The translations under genes and the position numbers were made by a program. DNA of 64,000 nt from Arthrobacter oryzae (GTDB lineage Bacteria; Actinomycetota; Actinomycetes; Actinomycetales; Micrococcaceae): positions 186,001-250,000 of the forward strand of contig NZ_RBIR01000004.1 in assembly GCF_003634095.1 (NCBI RefSeq), in the 5' to 3' direction. Positions within the stretch are counted from its first letter, which is position 1, and each line of letters starts with the position of its first letter. Positions 52,292-61,058 of this stretch are shown here, in pieces. Below the pieces are notes generated by a model. The model worked only from the letters and a program-made list of their open reading frames with translations, ran no database searches and was not told the DNA's origin.

Positions 52292-53008
52292 TCACTCGGC
52301 ACGGACGTCCGCCGGGTCCACAGCCCCGCCGGTCCAGAGCTCCGTGATGCCCACATTTGCCTGGCCGAGCAGCGCGCGAAGGGTGGAGATGGAGAGGCCG
52401 ACGACGGTGTGGGGGTCGCCGTCGACCTTGCGGATGAACGCCCCGCCGTAGCCGTCGATCGTGAACGAGCCGGCGCACTGCAGCGGCTCGCCGGTGGCGA
52501 TGTAGGTCTCGATTTCGCCGGCGCTCATCTCCATGAAGTGCACCTCGGCGGAAGACACCGAGCCCAGCGTGGCGCCGGTGCCGCGGGTGCTGACGCCGCC
52601 GCCGTCGTCTGCTGCGTCAGTGTCGCCGCCGTCCGTGTCTTCGCCGTCCGTGTCGCGGCAGTCCACGAGCCAGTGCCCGGTGTGCAGGACCCCCATGCTG
52701 CCGCTCATGCGGAGCATGCGTTCGCGGGCGACGTCGGCCGTGTACGGCTTGCCGTGCGCCTCGCCGTCGAACTCGAAGACCGAGTCGCAGCCGATCACGA
52801 TTGCGCCGTCGGCCTCGGGCAGCGAGGCGACGGCCTCGGCCTTGGCACGGGCGAGCAGGAGGGCGGTGTCGTGCGGGTCCGTCACTCCATACCGGGCCTG
52901 GACGGCGTCCTCATCCACATCGGAAACGAGGACCTCATGCCGGATCCCGGCGTGGCTGAGCAACTTGGTGCGGGCGGGGGACTGGGAAGCAAGAATGAGA
53001 CGGGTCAC
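52292..53008 (-). CDS. maf: Maf-family nucleotide pyrophosphatase
   Basis: A 238-residue Maf/HAM1-like protein that hydrolyses non-canonical or modified nucleoside triphosphates. Markers: LILASQSPARTKLL at the N terminus, IGCDSVFEFDGEAHGKP, and GSFTIDGYGGAFI with VVGLSISTL at the C terminus. An Asp/Gly/Thr-rich insert (about 118-140, DTDGEDTDGGDTDAADDGG) is encoded by short DNA repeats near 52595-52665 and makes it longer than usual Maf. maf next to a carboxylase alpha gene is the normal actinobacterial order. Confidence 0.93.
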   Translation of the reverse strand: MTRLILASQSPARTKLLSHAGIRHEVLVSDVDEDAVQARYGVTDPHDTALLLARAKAEAVASLPEADGAIVIGCDSVFEFDGEAHGKPYTADVARERMLRMSGSMGVLHTGHWLVDCRDTDGEDTDGGDTDAADDGGGVSTRGTGATLGSVSSAEVHFMEMSAGEIETYIATGEPLQCAGSFTIDGYGGAFIRKVDGDPHTVVGLSISTLRALLGQANVGITELWTGGAVDPADVRAE

Positions 53009-53035
53009 GGATCCAGCCTAATCCACCGCATCAAA

Positions 53036-53100
53036 GCAACGCGGGGTCACTTACGGCCCATCCGGCGGGGTCTGACGGGCGTTAAGTGACCCCGCGTTGC
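53036..53100. repeat. Dispersed palindromic repeat, copy 2
   Basis: GCAACGCGGGGTCACTTA (53036-53053) and its exact complement (53083-53100) form 18-bp arms around a 29-base centre. The arms match copy 1 at 22131-22191. This copy lies upstream of both maf and the cytochrome b operon, so it is not simply a terminator. Confidence 0.8.
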
Positions 53101-53228
53101 ATCTAGCGCGGGGGCTTCCTCACTCCTGGGAGCCACGACCGGATGCCACCCGGGGGCGAAAGACTCTGGCTACGGATACTTGCTCATGGTGTGGTTGCCT
53201 CGGGACACTACAGAGAATCGAGCAGCCC

Positions 53229-53396
53229 ATGACTGGATGGCTAGTGGCAAGCGTTGGCATGGTCGGTGACGGAACATATTTTGGCTGGGACGGATTCACG
53301 ATCCAGTCCGGAAACCTGATCGTGATCGTCGTCATGATTATTCTGTTCATCCTGGCCTTGGTCCTTCCGTTTCCCGGCGGGAAGCGGCGGAAATGA
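53229..53396 (+). CDS. Small membrane subunit of a cytochrome b operon
   Basis: A 55-residue protein: a short N-terminal part MTGWLVASVGMVGDGTYFGW, one hydrophobic helix (about 32-49) and a basic C terminus GGKRRK. Its stop overlaps the ATG of the cytochrome b gene (ATGA), indicating translational coupling and a likely structural role in the same complex. No family recognised. The ATG at 53229 is chosen over longer frames that look non-coding; the ribosome-binding site is weak. Confidence 0.75.
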   Translation: MTGWLVASVGMVGDGTYFGWDGFTIQSGNLIVIVVMIILFILALVLPFPGGKRRK

Positions 53397-54184
53397 CCGC
53401 CCAGGCCACACCGGGGCAGGGTGCGCCGGTCGATGAAGCAGACGCCCACACCTTGACCGGCAGGGCCCGCCGGTGGCTCCTGAGGAAGCTTCCGCCGGAC
53501 AAGCTCCTGCCCGAGGACCAGCCAAGCTATGTCATGTCCTGGGCGTACGTCTTCGGCATGGGGGCCATCGCGTCCCTGCTGTGGATCATCATCTCCGGCA
53601 TCGTGTTGGGACTGAACGGACCCCAGTGGTACCACGTTTCCTCGCTGGGGAGCTTCGTCAACAGCACCCATCTGTGGAGCGTGGAGCTCTTCTTCATCTT
53701 CATGGTGGTCCACCTGTGGCTGAAATTCTGGATGGCGGCGTGGCGCGGGGGCAGAGCACTGACCTGGATCACCGGCGTGATCTCCTTTGTCGTTTCCATC
53801 GTGGCGGCCTTCACCGGGTATCTGCTCCAGACGAACTTCGATTCCCAGTGGATTGCCTTTGAAGCGAAGGACGCGCTGAACGCAGTCGGAGTGGGCGCCT
53901 GGTTCAACGTGGCCAATCTCGGCCAGCTCTTCACCTGGCACGTCACGCTGCTGCCCCTGGCCGTGGGCGCCGTGGTGGTCCTGCACGTCCTGCTGGTCCG
54001 GGTCCACGGCGTCGCACCTCCGCTCGAGGCCGCGGAGTCCGACGCCCAGCTGCTTCACAGCCGCCCGGAGCCTGCCGAAGCCGCGGAGCCTGCCGAAGCC
54101 GCGGAACCGGCGGAAGTCCCGGCGTCGGCGGAATCGAGCGGCACCCAACCCAGCGGTATCGAACCCAGGGGCGCAGCGCAATGA
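53393..54184 (+). CDS. Cytochrome b6-like diheme membrane protein
   Basis: A 263-residue protein with four transmembrane helices of the cytochrome b N-terminal domain. Candidate heme ligands are H93 and H107 in helix B and H183 and H198 in helix D; the 14/15 spacing is that of cytochrome b6 rather than 14/14 of mitochondrial cytochrome b. The polar C terminus contains an 18-bp DNA repeat giving PAEAAEPAEAAEPAE. Coupled by four-base overlaps to genes on both sides. No Rieske protein or c-type cytochrome adjoins it, so its electron partners are unknown. Confidence 0.85.
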   Translation: MTAQATPGQGAPVDEADAHTLTGRARRWLLRKLPPDKLLPEDQPSYVMSWAYVFGMGAIASLLWIIISGIVLGLNGPQWYHVSSLGSFVNSTHLWSVELFFIFMVVHLWLKFWMAAWRGGRALTWITGVISFVVSIVAAFTGYLLQTNFDSQWIAFEAKDALNAVGVGAWFNVANLGQLFTWHVTLLPLAVGAVVVLHVLLVRVHGVAPPLEAAESDAQLLHSRPEPAEAAEPAEAAEPAEVPASAESSGTQPSGIEPRGAAQ

Positions 54185-55131
54185 CCAGGAAAAGTAGTGT
54201 CTCTTGGCGGAAGACGGACGACGTCGCCAGCCGGCCTTGGACGGGCACCGTCCGCGAATATGACCTCATCAAGGAACTGATCATCGGCGTCGTCGTGGTC
54301 GGCCTGCTGGTGCTCGGCGTTTCCGCCATCTTCGGGTCCCCGGATGAGCCCAGTGTCAGCCTCAAGGCGTGGGCCACGTCCGCCCCTGCGGACTTTGTCG
54401 GCACCGCCGCAAAAGAGCTCGCTGGCACCAGCGATTCCGCCGGATACGGGCCGCCCTACAACTCGACTGCGGGCGCTACGCAGAATATCGGCCCCGTGGA
54501 CCTTCAAAGCCTCTCCGGCGTCCGCCTTCCAATTGATACCGCCAATGACTTCGTGATCACCCCGCTGTCGACGCTGCCGTCCCCACCGACAGCCCTGGCC
54601 CGTTGGAAGGCCGCCACAGCGCAGCAGCGCTCCGACTGGGCAGCCGCCTACTCCGACGCCCTCGCCGCCGCGCCCGATAACGACCCCGCCAAGGTGGCTG
54701 CCGGCGACTATGGGCCCGTCCCCGCGCTGACCGGAGCACTGCTGGACATGGCGCGCCAAGGAAGTCTCGACGGCGTGCTGCCGAGCGGCGGCAACTTCTA
54801 CAACATGGACTACACGCGCAGCCTCCTCTTCCTGGGCGACGGCGGCTACTTCCCGGATCTTGCAGCCAGCCAGCACCTGTCCGGGGACCAGTGGGGCGTG
54901 ATGAACGAGACTGGCGATACGCCCGGGCAGTCCTGGCTGTGGCTCTTCTCGTTGCTCTACCAGGTGGAACCGTTCAAGTCCGCGCCCAATGCCGATGCCC
55001 TCGTCGTCGTGACGATGCTGGTCCTCACGGCATTGCTGGCCCTGCTACCGTTCATCCCCGGCCTGAGGTCGATCCCGCGGCTGATCCCGCTGCACCGCCT
55101 GGTCTGGAAGGACTACTACCGGAACCGCTGA
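54181..55131 (+). CDS. Membrane-anchored third subunit of the cytochrome b operon
   Basis: A 316-residue protein. One transmembrane helix near the N terminus (about 33-52, IIGVVVVGLLVLGVSAIFG), a 200-residue loop predicted to lie outside the membrane (with SGVRLPIDTANDFV, GNFYNMDYTRSLLFLGDGGYFPDL), then a helix near the C terminus (about 270-292) and a basic tail. It has no cysteine, so no heme c or Fe-S cluster. It occupies the position of a subunit IV. No family recognised with certainty. Start overlaps the cytochrome b stop by four bases. Confidence 0.75.
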   Translation: MTRKSSVSWRKTDDVASRPWTGTVREYDLIKELIIGVVVVGLLVLGVSAIFGSPDEPSVSLKAWATSAPADFVGTAAKELAGTSDSAGYGPPYNSTAGATQNIGPVDLQSLSGVRLPIDTANDFVITPLSTLPSPPTALARWKAATAQQRSDWAAAYSDALAAAPDNDPAKVAAGDYGPVPALTGALLDMARQGSLDGVLPSGGNFYNMDYTRSLLFLGDGGYFPDLAASQHLSGDQWGVMNETGDTPGQSWLWLFSLLYQVEPFKSAPNADALVVVTMLVLTALLALLPFIPGLRSIPRLIPLHRLVWKDYYRNR

Positions 55132-55204
55132 GGTATCCGGCGGCTGCGACGGACCTTTTTCGGCAGCTGCCTGAATTGTCGTAGGTCTCGGGGACACTGG
55201 ATTT

Positions 55205-56869
55205 GTGGACGGCAAACAGGGGCCCCATGTGGCTCTCGGACCAGTGGCAGGACCTCGCGGTGGCGAGTCCTTCACCGCCGCCTTGCCGATCGCCGGGCCG
55301 CCGCGGGCGACGGATTGTGCCGGGCTGATCGACCGGATCCGCGAACTCGAAGACTTTAAATCCGCCGCGGCCGCCGAACAGGCCCGGCTCGCCGTCTCAT
55401 TCGATATCGCCCAACGCCGCGAGCAGGCCGACGCCGGGATGGCCGCGGATAAGCTCGGGGCCGGGATCGGCGCGCAGATCGCCCTGGCCCGGCGCGAATC
55501 CCCGGCCAAGGGCGGGCAGCTCCTGGGCCTGGCCAAGGCCCTCGTGACCGAAATGCCCCACACCCTCGCCGGGCTGGAAACCGGTGAGCTCAACGAATGG
55601 CGGGCCACCCTGCTGGTGCGCGAAACCGCCTGCCTGACCCCGGCCGACCGGGCCGCCGTCGACGAGGAACTGGCGCCCGACACCGGCACGTTCGCCGGCG
55701 CCGGTGACCGGGCCATTGTTGCCGCGGCACGGGCCGCCGCGCACCGGCGGGACCCGCGCTCCGTCACCCAGCGCGCGGCGCACGCCGCCACCGAACGGCA
55801 CGTCAGCCTGCGCCCGGCCCCGGACACCATGTGCCACCTGACCGCGCTGTTGCCGGTCGCCGAAGGGGTGGCCGTCCACACCGCCCTGACCCGGCACGCC
55901 GATTCCCTCCGCAACGCCGGAGACCCCCGCACCCGCGGCCAGGCCATGGCCGACGCCCTCGTCGAACGCACCACCGGCACCCCCGGCGGGATCAGCGGGG
56001 TCGAGATCCAGGTCATCCTGACCGACCGCACCCTTTTCCAGTCCGACGCCGAACCGGCCGTGCTGCCCGGCTACGGCATCGTCCCCGCCGAATGGGCCCG
56101 CACCCTCCTCACCAACGCCCAACGATCCGGGCCGGCCCCGGGAAGCGGCAGCGGCACCGCCAAGAGCGGCGCCCCGCCGGGGGACACCGGCCCCGCCGCA
56201 CGCCGGCCCCCGGGCGCTGCCGGCGAGGTTGGTACCGGAGGGATTGCTGGCGGCAGCGGTGGACACGACCCCGCGTTCGCGCTCTGGCTCCGGCGGCTCT
56301 ACACCCACCCGGGCACCGGCGACCTCATAGGCATGGACTCCCGCGCCCGGATCTTCCCCGCCGGCGCCCGCCGCTTCATCACCGCCCGCGACCACACCTG
56401 CCGCACCCCCTACTGCGATGCCCCCATCCGCCACCTGGACCACATCATCCCGCACCACGACGGCGGCCCCACCACCGTCGCCAACGGCGCCGGACTCTGC
56501 GAAGCCTGCAACCACACCAAAGAAACCCCCGGCTGGACCGCCCGCCCGCTCCCCGGACCGGAGCCCCAACCCGATGTGGCGTCCAGGCCCGGATCCGCGC
56601 CGGGACCCGGTCACAGGCACACGATCGAACTCACCACCCCCACCGGCCACACCTACAGGTCCACCGCACCAGCCCCACCCGGCACGGCCTTGCCCGGCAC
56701 GGCCTTGCCCGGCACGGCCTTGCCCGGCACGGTCCTGCCTCGCACGGTCCAGCCCGGCTTCGGGTACCGCCGTCGGCTCCTACACCGCGCCGACATGCTC
56801 AAGCGAGCACGGTCGGTCGGGATTGTGCCGGGTACTGCCAAGGCAAGGGCCGGCGTCGGCAGCGTGTGA
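55205..56869 (+). CDS. DUF222 / HNH endonuclease domain protein (13E12-type)
   Basis: A 554-residue protein of the actinobacterial 13E12 repeat family: an N-terminal DUF222 domain (about 35-330) and an HNH nuclease domain (about 395-440; CRTPYCDAPIRHLDHIIPHHDGG split as Cys pair, HLDH and later LCEACNH). Function of the family is unknown; many copies occur in actinobacterial genomes. A Gly/Pro-rich linker precedes the HNH domain. The C terminus has PGTAL units encoded by a 15-bp tandem repeat. GTG start. Confidence 0.85.
   Translation: MDGKQGPHVALGPVAGPRGGESFTAALPIAGPPRATDCAGLIDRIRELEDFKSAAAAEQARLAVSFDIAQRREQADAGMAADKLGAGIGAQIALARRESPAKGGQLLGLAKALVTEMPHTLAGLETGELNEWRATLLVRETACLTPADRAAVDEELAPDTGTFAGAGDRAIVAAARAAAHRRDPRSVTQRAAHAATERHVSLRPAPDTMCHLTALLPVAEGVAVHTALTRHADSLRNAGDPRTRGQAMADALVERTTGTPGGISGVEIQVILTDRTLFQSDAEPAVLPGYGIVPAEWARTLLTNAQRSGPAPGSGSGTAKSGAPPGDTGPAARRPPGAAGEVGTGGIAGGSGGHDPAFALWLRRLYTHPGTGDLIGMDSRARIFPAGARRFITARDHTCRTPYCDAPIRHLDHIIPHHDGGPTTVANGAGLCEACNHTKETPGWTARPLPGPEPQPDVASRPGSAPGPGHRHTIELTTPTGHTYRSTAPAPPGTALPGTALPGTALPGTVLPRTVQPGFGYRRRLLHRADMLKRARSVGIVPGTAKARAGVGSV
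56678..56752 (+). repeat. Five tandem 15-bp repeats inside the DUF222/HNH gene
   Basis: CCCGGCACGGCCTTG is repeated at 56678, 56693 and 56708; copies at 56723 and 56738 diverge. The repeat encodes PGTAL and keeps frame, so copy number could vary without disrupting the protein. Confidence 0.85.
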
Positions 56870-56905
56870 TGCGGCGAGCACCGGCGCCCGCCACCCGACA
56901 TAAGA

Positions 56906-56937
56906 ACTGCCCGCCGATCCTAGGATCGGCGGGCAGT
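56906..56937. terminator. Perfect 32-bp palindrome
   Basis: ACTGCCCGCCGATCC (56906-56920) and its complement (56923-56937) flank TA. It lies between the convergent HNH and MMPL genes and probably terminates both. A partial third copy of the arm (CGGCGGGCAG) follows near 56955. Confidence 0.8.
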
Positions 56938-57049
56938 AGGCCTGGGGCTTTGCCGGCGGGCAGTTGGTCTGGTGCTTCGTTCGGCACTTGTTTAGAGCAC
57001 CCCGCGATTTAGGCACCCCGCCCAGAGCGGTCAACCAAACTGGTAAACC

Positions 57050-59605
57050 CTAGCGGGCGGCCACCTCTTCGGGTTCGGCGTCGGGTTCGGCTTCGGGCGA
57101 GGGGGCGGCGGCGCGTGCGGGGTGGTGGAGCTTGGCGCCCTCGACGTCGACGTCGGGCAGGAGCCGGTCCAACCAGCGGGGCAGCCACCACGCCTTGCTG
57201 CCGAGCAGGTACATCACGGCCGGGACGATCGTCATGCGCACCACGAACGCGTCCACCAGCACACCGAACGCCATCGCGAAGCCCAGCGGCCGGACCATGT
57301 TCAGGTGCGAGAAGATGAAGCCGGAGAACACGCTGACCATGATGATGGCGGCGGCGGTGACCACGGACGCGGCATGGCTGAAACCGGTGCGGACCGCATG
57401 CTTGGCCGATTCGCCGTGCATGAACGATTCACGCATGCCGGAGGTGATGAACACCTGGTAGTCCATGGCCAGGCCGAACAGCACCCCGATCAGGATGATC
57501 GGCAGGAAGCTCAGCACGGCGCCGGGATTTTCGACGCCGAACACGTTCCCCAGCCAGCCCCATTGGTAGACCGCGACGACGGCTCCGAAAGCGGCCGCCA
57601 GCGAGAGCAGGAAACCGCCGGTGGCCAGCAGGGGCACCACGATCGAGCGGAACACGAGCAGTAGCAGGATCAGCGAGAGCCCGACGACGATCGCCAGGTA
57701 CGGCGGTAGGGCGTCGCCAAGCTTGGTGGACACGTCCACGTTCCCGGCCGTCTGACCCGTGAGGCCAATGCCGACGCCGGTGGAATCCTTGATCTGGCCC
57801 TTTTCGGCGCGCAGTTCGGAGACCACCTTGACCGTGCTGGCGCTGGCCGGGCCCTCCTTGGGAATGACCTGGAAGACGGCGGTGCGGCGGTCCTCGCTCA
57901 GGGCCACCGGAACGGCGGCGGTGACGTTGGCCGTACCGCGGAGGATGTCCGCGACGTCCAGCTGCTTCGCCGTGGCCTCGGCTTCGCTGAGTCCGGCCGG
58001 GAAGTCGCCGACCACGATGATCGGGCCCGTCATGCCCTCGCCGAAGCTGCGGCCGGTGACGTCGTAGGCCTTGAACGCCTGCGATTCAACGGGCTCGGAT
58101 CCGCCGTCGGGCAGGGCGAGCCGCAACTGGCTGGCCGGCAGGGCCACGATGCCCAGCAGCAGGACGCCGGCCAGCAGCGCCAGCACCGGATGCCGGGTGA
58201 CGAGGCCGCCCCAGCCGCGGGTGCTGCGGCGTTCATCGCGGGCTCGGTCCTCACTCTCGTGGCCCGGGGCGGCATTGTGCTGCTCCGCCTTCGCCCAGGC
58301 GCGGCGGGAAATGAGCCGGGGACCGATGAGGGACAGCATGGCAGGGGTGAGGGTCAGGGCGACGACGACGGCGACAGCCACCGTTGCGGCCGCGGACAGG
58401 CCCATGACGGCCAGGAACGGAAGACCCGGAATGACGAGGGCGGCGAGGGCGATGATGACGGTCAGGCCCGCGAACAGCACGGCGTTACCTGACGTGCCGG
58501 TGGCCAGGGCCACCGATTCCTCCCCGTCCATCCCGGCCAGCAGCTGGCCGCGGTGCCGGTTGACGATGAACAGCGAATAATCGATGCCGACGGCGAGGCC
58601 CAGCATGAGGGCCAGCATGGGGGAGATGGAGCTCATGTCGACGGCGCCGCTGAGGGCGAAGGTGCCGCCAACGCCGACGGCCACGCCGACGAGGGCCATC
58701 AGCAGGGGGAGCCCGGCGGCGATCAGCGTTCCCAGCATGACGATGAGCACCAGGGCCGCAATGGCGATGCCGAGAATTTCAGAGATGCCGAACAGCTCCG
58801 AGACGTCCTCGGTGATCTCCTTGCTGGCAAGGGCGGTCACGCCGGCGGAAGAGACTTCGTGGACGATGTCCTGGACCTGCTGGCGTACGGCGGGGGCCAG
58901 CCCGTTGATGGAGGTCTTGAACTGGATCTGGGCGATCGCTGCGGTACCGTCCTCGGACACGAACCGCATGCCCTGCGAGGCGGCAAGCTGGCGCTTGGCA
59001 ACGGCAAGCTTGGCGGCGCCGGCCTCGAGCTCCTTGGTCCCGGCGTCGAGCTTGCCCTGGCCAGCGGCCAGCGCGGCCTTTTGCTGGCCGAGCTGGGCGG
59101 CGATCATCTCCGGAGTCATCCCGGCTGCGGCCATCTGTTGCTCGGCAGCGGCGAGCCGTGCCTTGCCGGTCGCCAGCTGAGCGGCCGACGCATCCAGCTT
59201 CGCCTTGCCTGCGGAAGACTTCTGCTCCCCGGCGGCGACATCCGTGACGGCCTTATCCAGCTGGGCCTGGGTGGCGAACGGGTCGACGGTGCCCTGGACC
59301 TCGGGGAGTGTCTTCAGCTTGGTGAGTGCGGCCGAGACCGCGTCCTTCCCGGCCTGCGTGAACTGGCCGTCCTTGGACTCGAACACGACGCCGGCCGAAC
59401 CGCCGGAGGATTTGGGCAGTTCCTGCTTAAGCTTGTCCGCCATCTGCTGGGTCTCAGTGCCGGGGATCTGGAAGTTGTTGGACATGGTGCCGTGGAAGGC
59501 CGCCGCTGCGCCGCCGACGGCCACCATGACGGCGAGCCAGAGGGAGATCACGAGCCAGCGGTGGCGGTAGGAGAACTTGCCGAGACGATAGAGCAAAAGG
59601 GCCAT
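57050..59605 (-). CDS. MMPL/RND-family transporter
   Basis: An 851-residue membrane protein with two RND-like halves: TM1 after LGKFSYRHRWLVI, five-helix bundles with SPMLALMLGLAVGIDYSLFIVNRHR in the first half and IILIGVLFGLAMDYQVFITSGMRE in the second, both MMPL signatures. The first extracytoplasmic domain contains long heptad-like Ala/Lys/Gln stretches (about 130-215), suggesting coiled coil. Such pumps export lipids or drugs. Start 59605 is one base from the TetR stop; an 80-codon upstream extension is rejected because it lies inside tetR. Confidence 0.92.
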   Translation of the reverse strand: MALLLYRLGKFSYRHRWLVISLWLAVMVAVGGAAAAFHGTMSNNFQIPGTETQQMADKLKQELPKSSGGSAGVVFESKDGQFTQAGKDAVSAALTKLKTLPEVQGTVDPFATQAQLDKAVTDVAAGEQKSSAGKAKLDASAAQLATGKARLAAAEQQMAAAGMTPEMIAAQLGQQKAALAAGQGKLDAGTKELEAGAAKLAVAKRQLAASQGMRFVSEDGTAAIAQIQFKTSINGLAPAVRQQVQDIVHEVSSAGVTALASKEITEDVSELFGISEILGIAIAALVLIVMLGTLIAAGLPLLMALVGVAVGVGGTFALSGAVDMSSISPMLALMLGLAVGIDYSLFIVNRHRGQLLAGMDGEESVALATGTSGNAVLFAGLTVIIALAALVIPGLPFLAVMGLSAAATVAVAVVVALTLTPAMLSLIGPRLISRRAWAKAEQHNAAPGHESEDRARDERRSTRGWGGLVTRHPVLALLAGVLLLGIVALPASQLRLALPDGGSEPVESQAFKAYDVTGRSFGEGMTGPIIVVGDFPAGLSEAEATAKQLDVADILRGTANVTAAVPVALSEDRRTAVFQVIPKEGPASASTVKVVSELRAEKGQIKDSTGVGIGLTGQTAGNVDVSTKLGDALPPYLAIVVGLSLILLLLVFRSIVVPLLATGGFLLSLAAAFGAVVAVYQWGWLGNVFGVENPGAVLSFLPIILIGVLFGLAMDYQVFITSGMRESFMHGESAKHAVRTGFSHAASVVTAAAIIMVSVFSGFIFSHLNMVRPLGFAMAFGVLVDAFVVRMTIVPAVMYLLGSKAWWLPRWLDRLLPDVDVEGAKLHHPARAAAPSPEAEPDAEPEEVAAR

Positions 59606-59606
59606 G

Positions 59607-60329
59607 TCAGTGCCGATCTGGGGAAGGGGTGGCGGGGGAGTGTGGCGCGAAGCCGGAGCCGAGCAGGCCCATGGAATCGATGAGGAGCTGGCGCAGGACG
59701 GATAGGGACTCGGGGCCGAGGTCGCCGCCGCAGCGGGCGAACCAGACGTCCATGGCGGCCTTGCCGCAGGAGATGACGGAGCCGGCCAGGGCGCGCAGGT
59801 ACAGCTCGTCGACCCCGGCACCGGAACCCTGGGCGAAGCGCTCACGGGCGGCGTCGATGATCTGTTCGGTGCAGTGGTCCCAGGCTTCGAGCTCGGAGCG
59901 GCTGAGCTGGGGGTTGGTCTGGCCCAGGCTGTAGATCTCGGCTACCGGCGCCACGGTCATGGGATCGGCCAGTTCAACGAGGGCCGCGCGGGCCGACTCC
60001 AGTATGGGTTCGTCGGCCGGGCGCAGCCGGAACTGCTGGAGGGCATTGTCCAGGAACGCATGGGTCACCGAGGCCAGCGCTGCCTCGGTGCTGCCGAAGT
60101 AATTGAAGAACGTCCGGCGGGATATGCCGGCGGCGTCGGCAATGTCCTCCACCGTGAAGTTTCCGGGGCCCCGCGTGCGGAGCAAGTTCATGGCGGCGTC
60201 CGTGATGGCCTGCCGGGTGGCGGCTTTGTTTAATTCGCGACGGCTCAGTTCTTGGCGCGAGGGGGACGGGGCCGCGGACTCGCCGCGTGGGGTAGCCGGG
60301 GCGCCGGACGGAGATGAGGATGAGGGCAC
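59607..60329 (-). CDS. TetR-family regulator of the MMPL transporter
   Basis: A 240-residue protein: a Ser/Pro-rich N-terminal 30 residues, then the TetR HTH (about 38-85, AAMNLLRTRGPGNFTVEDIADAAG with ISRRTFFNYFGSTEA) and a helical ligand domain. The start is GTG at 60329. It is immediately followed by the MMPL gene and very likely controls it. An imperfect palindrome upstream is a candidate binding site. Confidence 0.9.
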   Translation of the reverse strand: MPSSSSPSGAPATPRGESAAPSPSRQELSRRELNKAATRQAITDAAMNLLRTRGPGNFTVEDIADAAGISRRTFFNYFGSTEAALASVTHAFLDNALQQFRLRPADEPILESARAALVELADPMTVAPVAEIYSLGQTNPQLSRSELEAWDHCTEQIIDAARERFAQGSGAGVDELYLRALAGSVISCGKAAMDVWFARCGGDLGPESLSVLRQLLIDSMGLLGSGFAPHSPATPSPDRH

Positions 60330-60350
60330 GCGCTTACACTACGTGCATGT

Positions 60351-60365
60351 TTGCACTCTGCGCAA
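60351..60365 (-). promoter_or_regulatory. Candidate TetR operator
   Basis: TTGCAC-TCT-GCGCAA is a 15-bp palindrome with one mismatch, 21 bases upstream of the tetR GTG, inside the expected promoter. TATA-rich sequence follows at 60367-60371. Confidence 0.4.
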
Positions 60366-60396
60366 GTATATGGGGAACGGTTCTGCAGGCCCGGAA

Positions 60397-60795
60397 TCAG
60401 GGCTTGAGCTGGGCCGCCGTCCCGCCGGAATTGGTCAGATAAACTGACTGGCCCGTGGCGCCGGGCTCATGCTGCGCCAGGGGGATGGCAAAAACGGCGG
60501 TGCCGTAAGCGCAGATCTCCGTCCAGTTCGTCCCGATCGCCGACGTGTCGTAACGCATGGCGATGATGGCGTTGGCCCCGCGCTGTTCGGCCTCTTCCAC
60601 CATCCGGGCCATGACCTGCTGCCGGCTCTCGTAGAGGGCCCGCGTCATTTCCAGCACCTCGCCGCCGGCCAGGGACCGGAAGCCGGCCATGACCTGGGCG
60701 GTGATGTCCCGCGACCGGACGGTCAGGCCCATGACCTCGCCGAAGACGGCGTCGATCCGGTGGCCCGGGATGTCGTTGGATGTGACGATCAGCAT
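60397..60795 (-). CDS. YbjQ/UPF0145 family protein
   Basis: A 132-residue protein matching the YbjQ family over its length: IPGHRIDAVFGEVMGLTVRS, an internal RDITAQVMAGFRSL, RMVEEAEQRGANAIIAMRYD and EICAYGTAVFA. The fold forms a pentamer; role unknown, sometimes called heavy-metal binding. The C-terminal 25 residues after VFAIPL are an extension beyond the usual domain. Probable single gene. Confidence 0.88.
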   Translation of the reverse strand: MLIVTSNDIPGHRIDAVFGEVMGLTVRSRDITAQVMAGFRSLAGGEVLEMTRALYESRQQVMARMVEEAEQRGANAIIAMRYDTSAIGTNWTEICAYGTAVFAIPLAQHEPGATGQSVYLTNSGGTAAQLKP

Positions 60796-61058
60796 GCCCA
60801 GAGCCTACCCACTTTGCGGCCCGCGCGAGGGCATCCGAACGGCCGGGTTCGCGGCGGCAGCCGGGGCGGGAACCGGGGAGCGATCCGGGGTGCGGGCCAG
60901 CCCGGAACTCACGGCCTGATTCACAGGAAAGTGAAAGGTGGGAAACAGCAATCTCTGCTGGGGCGGGTGCAGACTGGAGATGCTCATGGGGCGGACGTCC
61001 CCGGAAGCGCCGGCAGCTTCAAGCGCCGTCACCGCACGGCAGATCCAGGAGACATTTC

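Noticed and set aside
59606..59845. 80-codon N-terminal extension of the MMPL transporter
   Set aside because: It lies wholly inside the TetR gene, is Ser/Pro-rich, and the ATG at 59605 begins the normal TM1 region.
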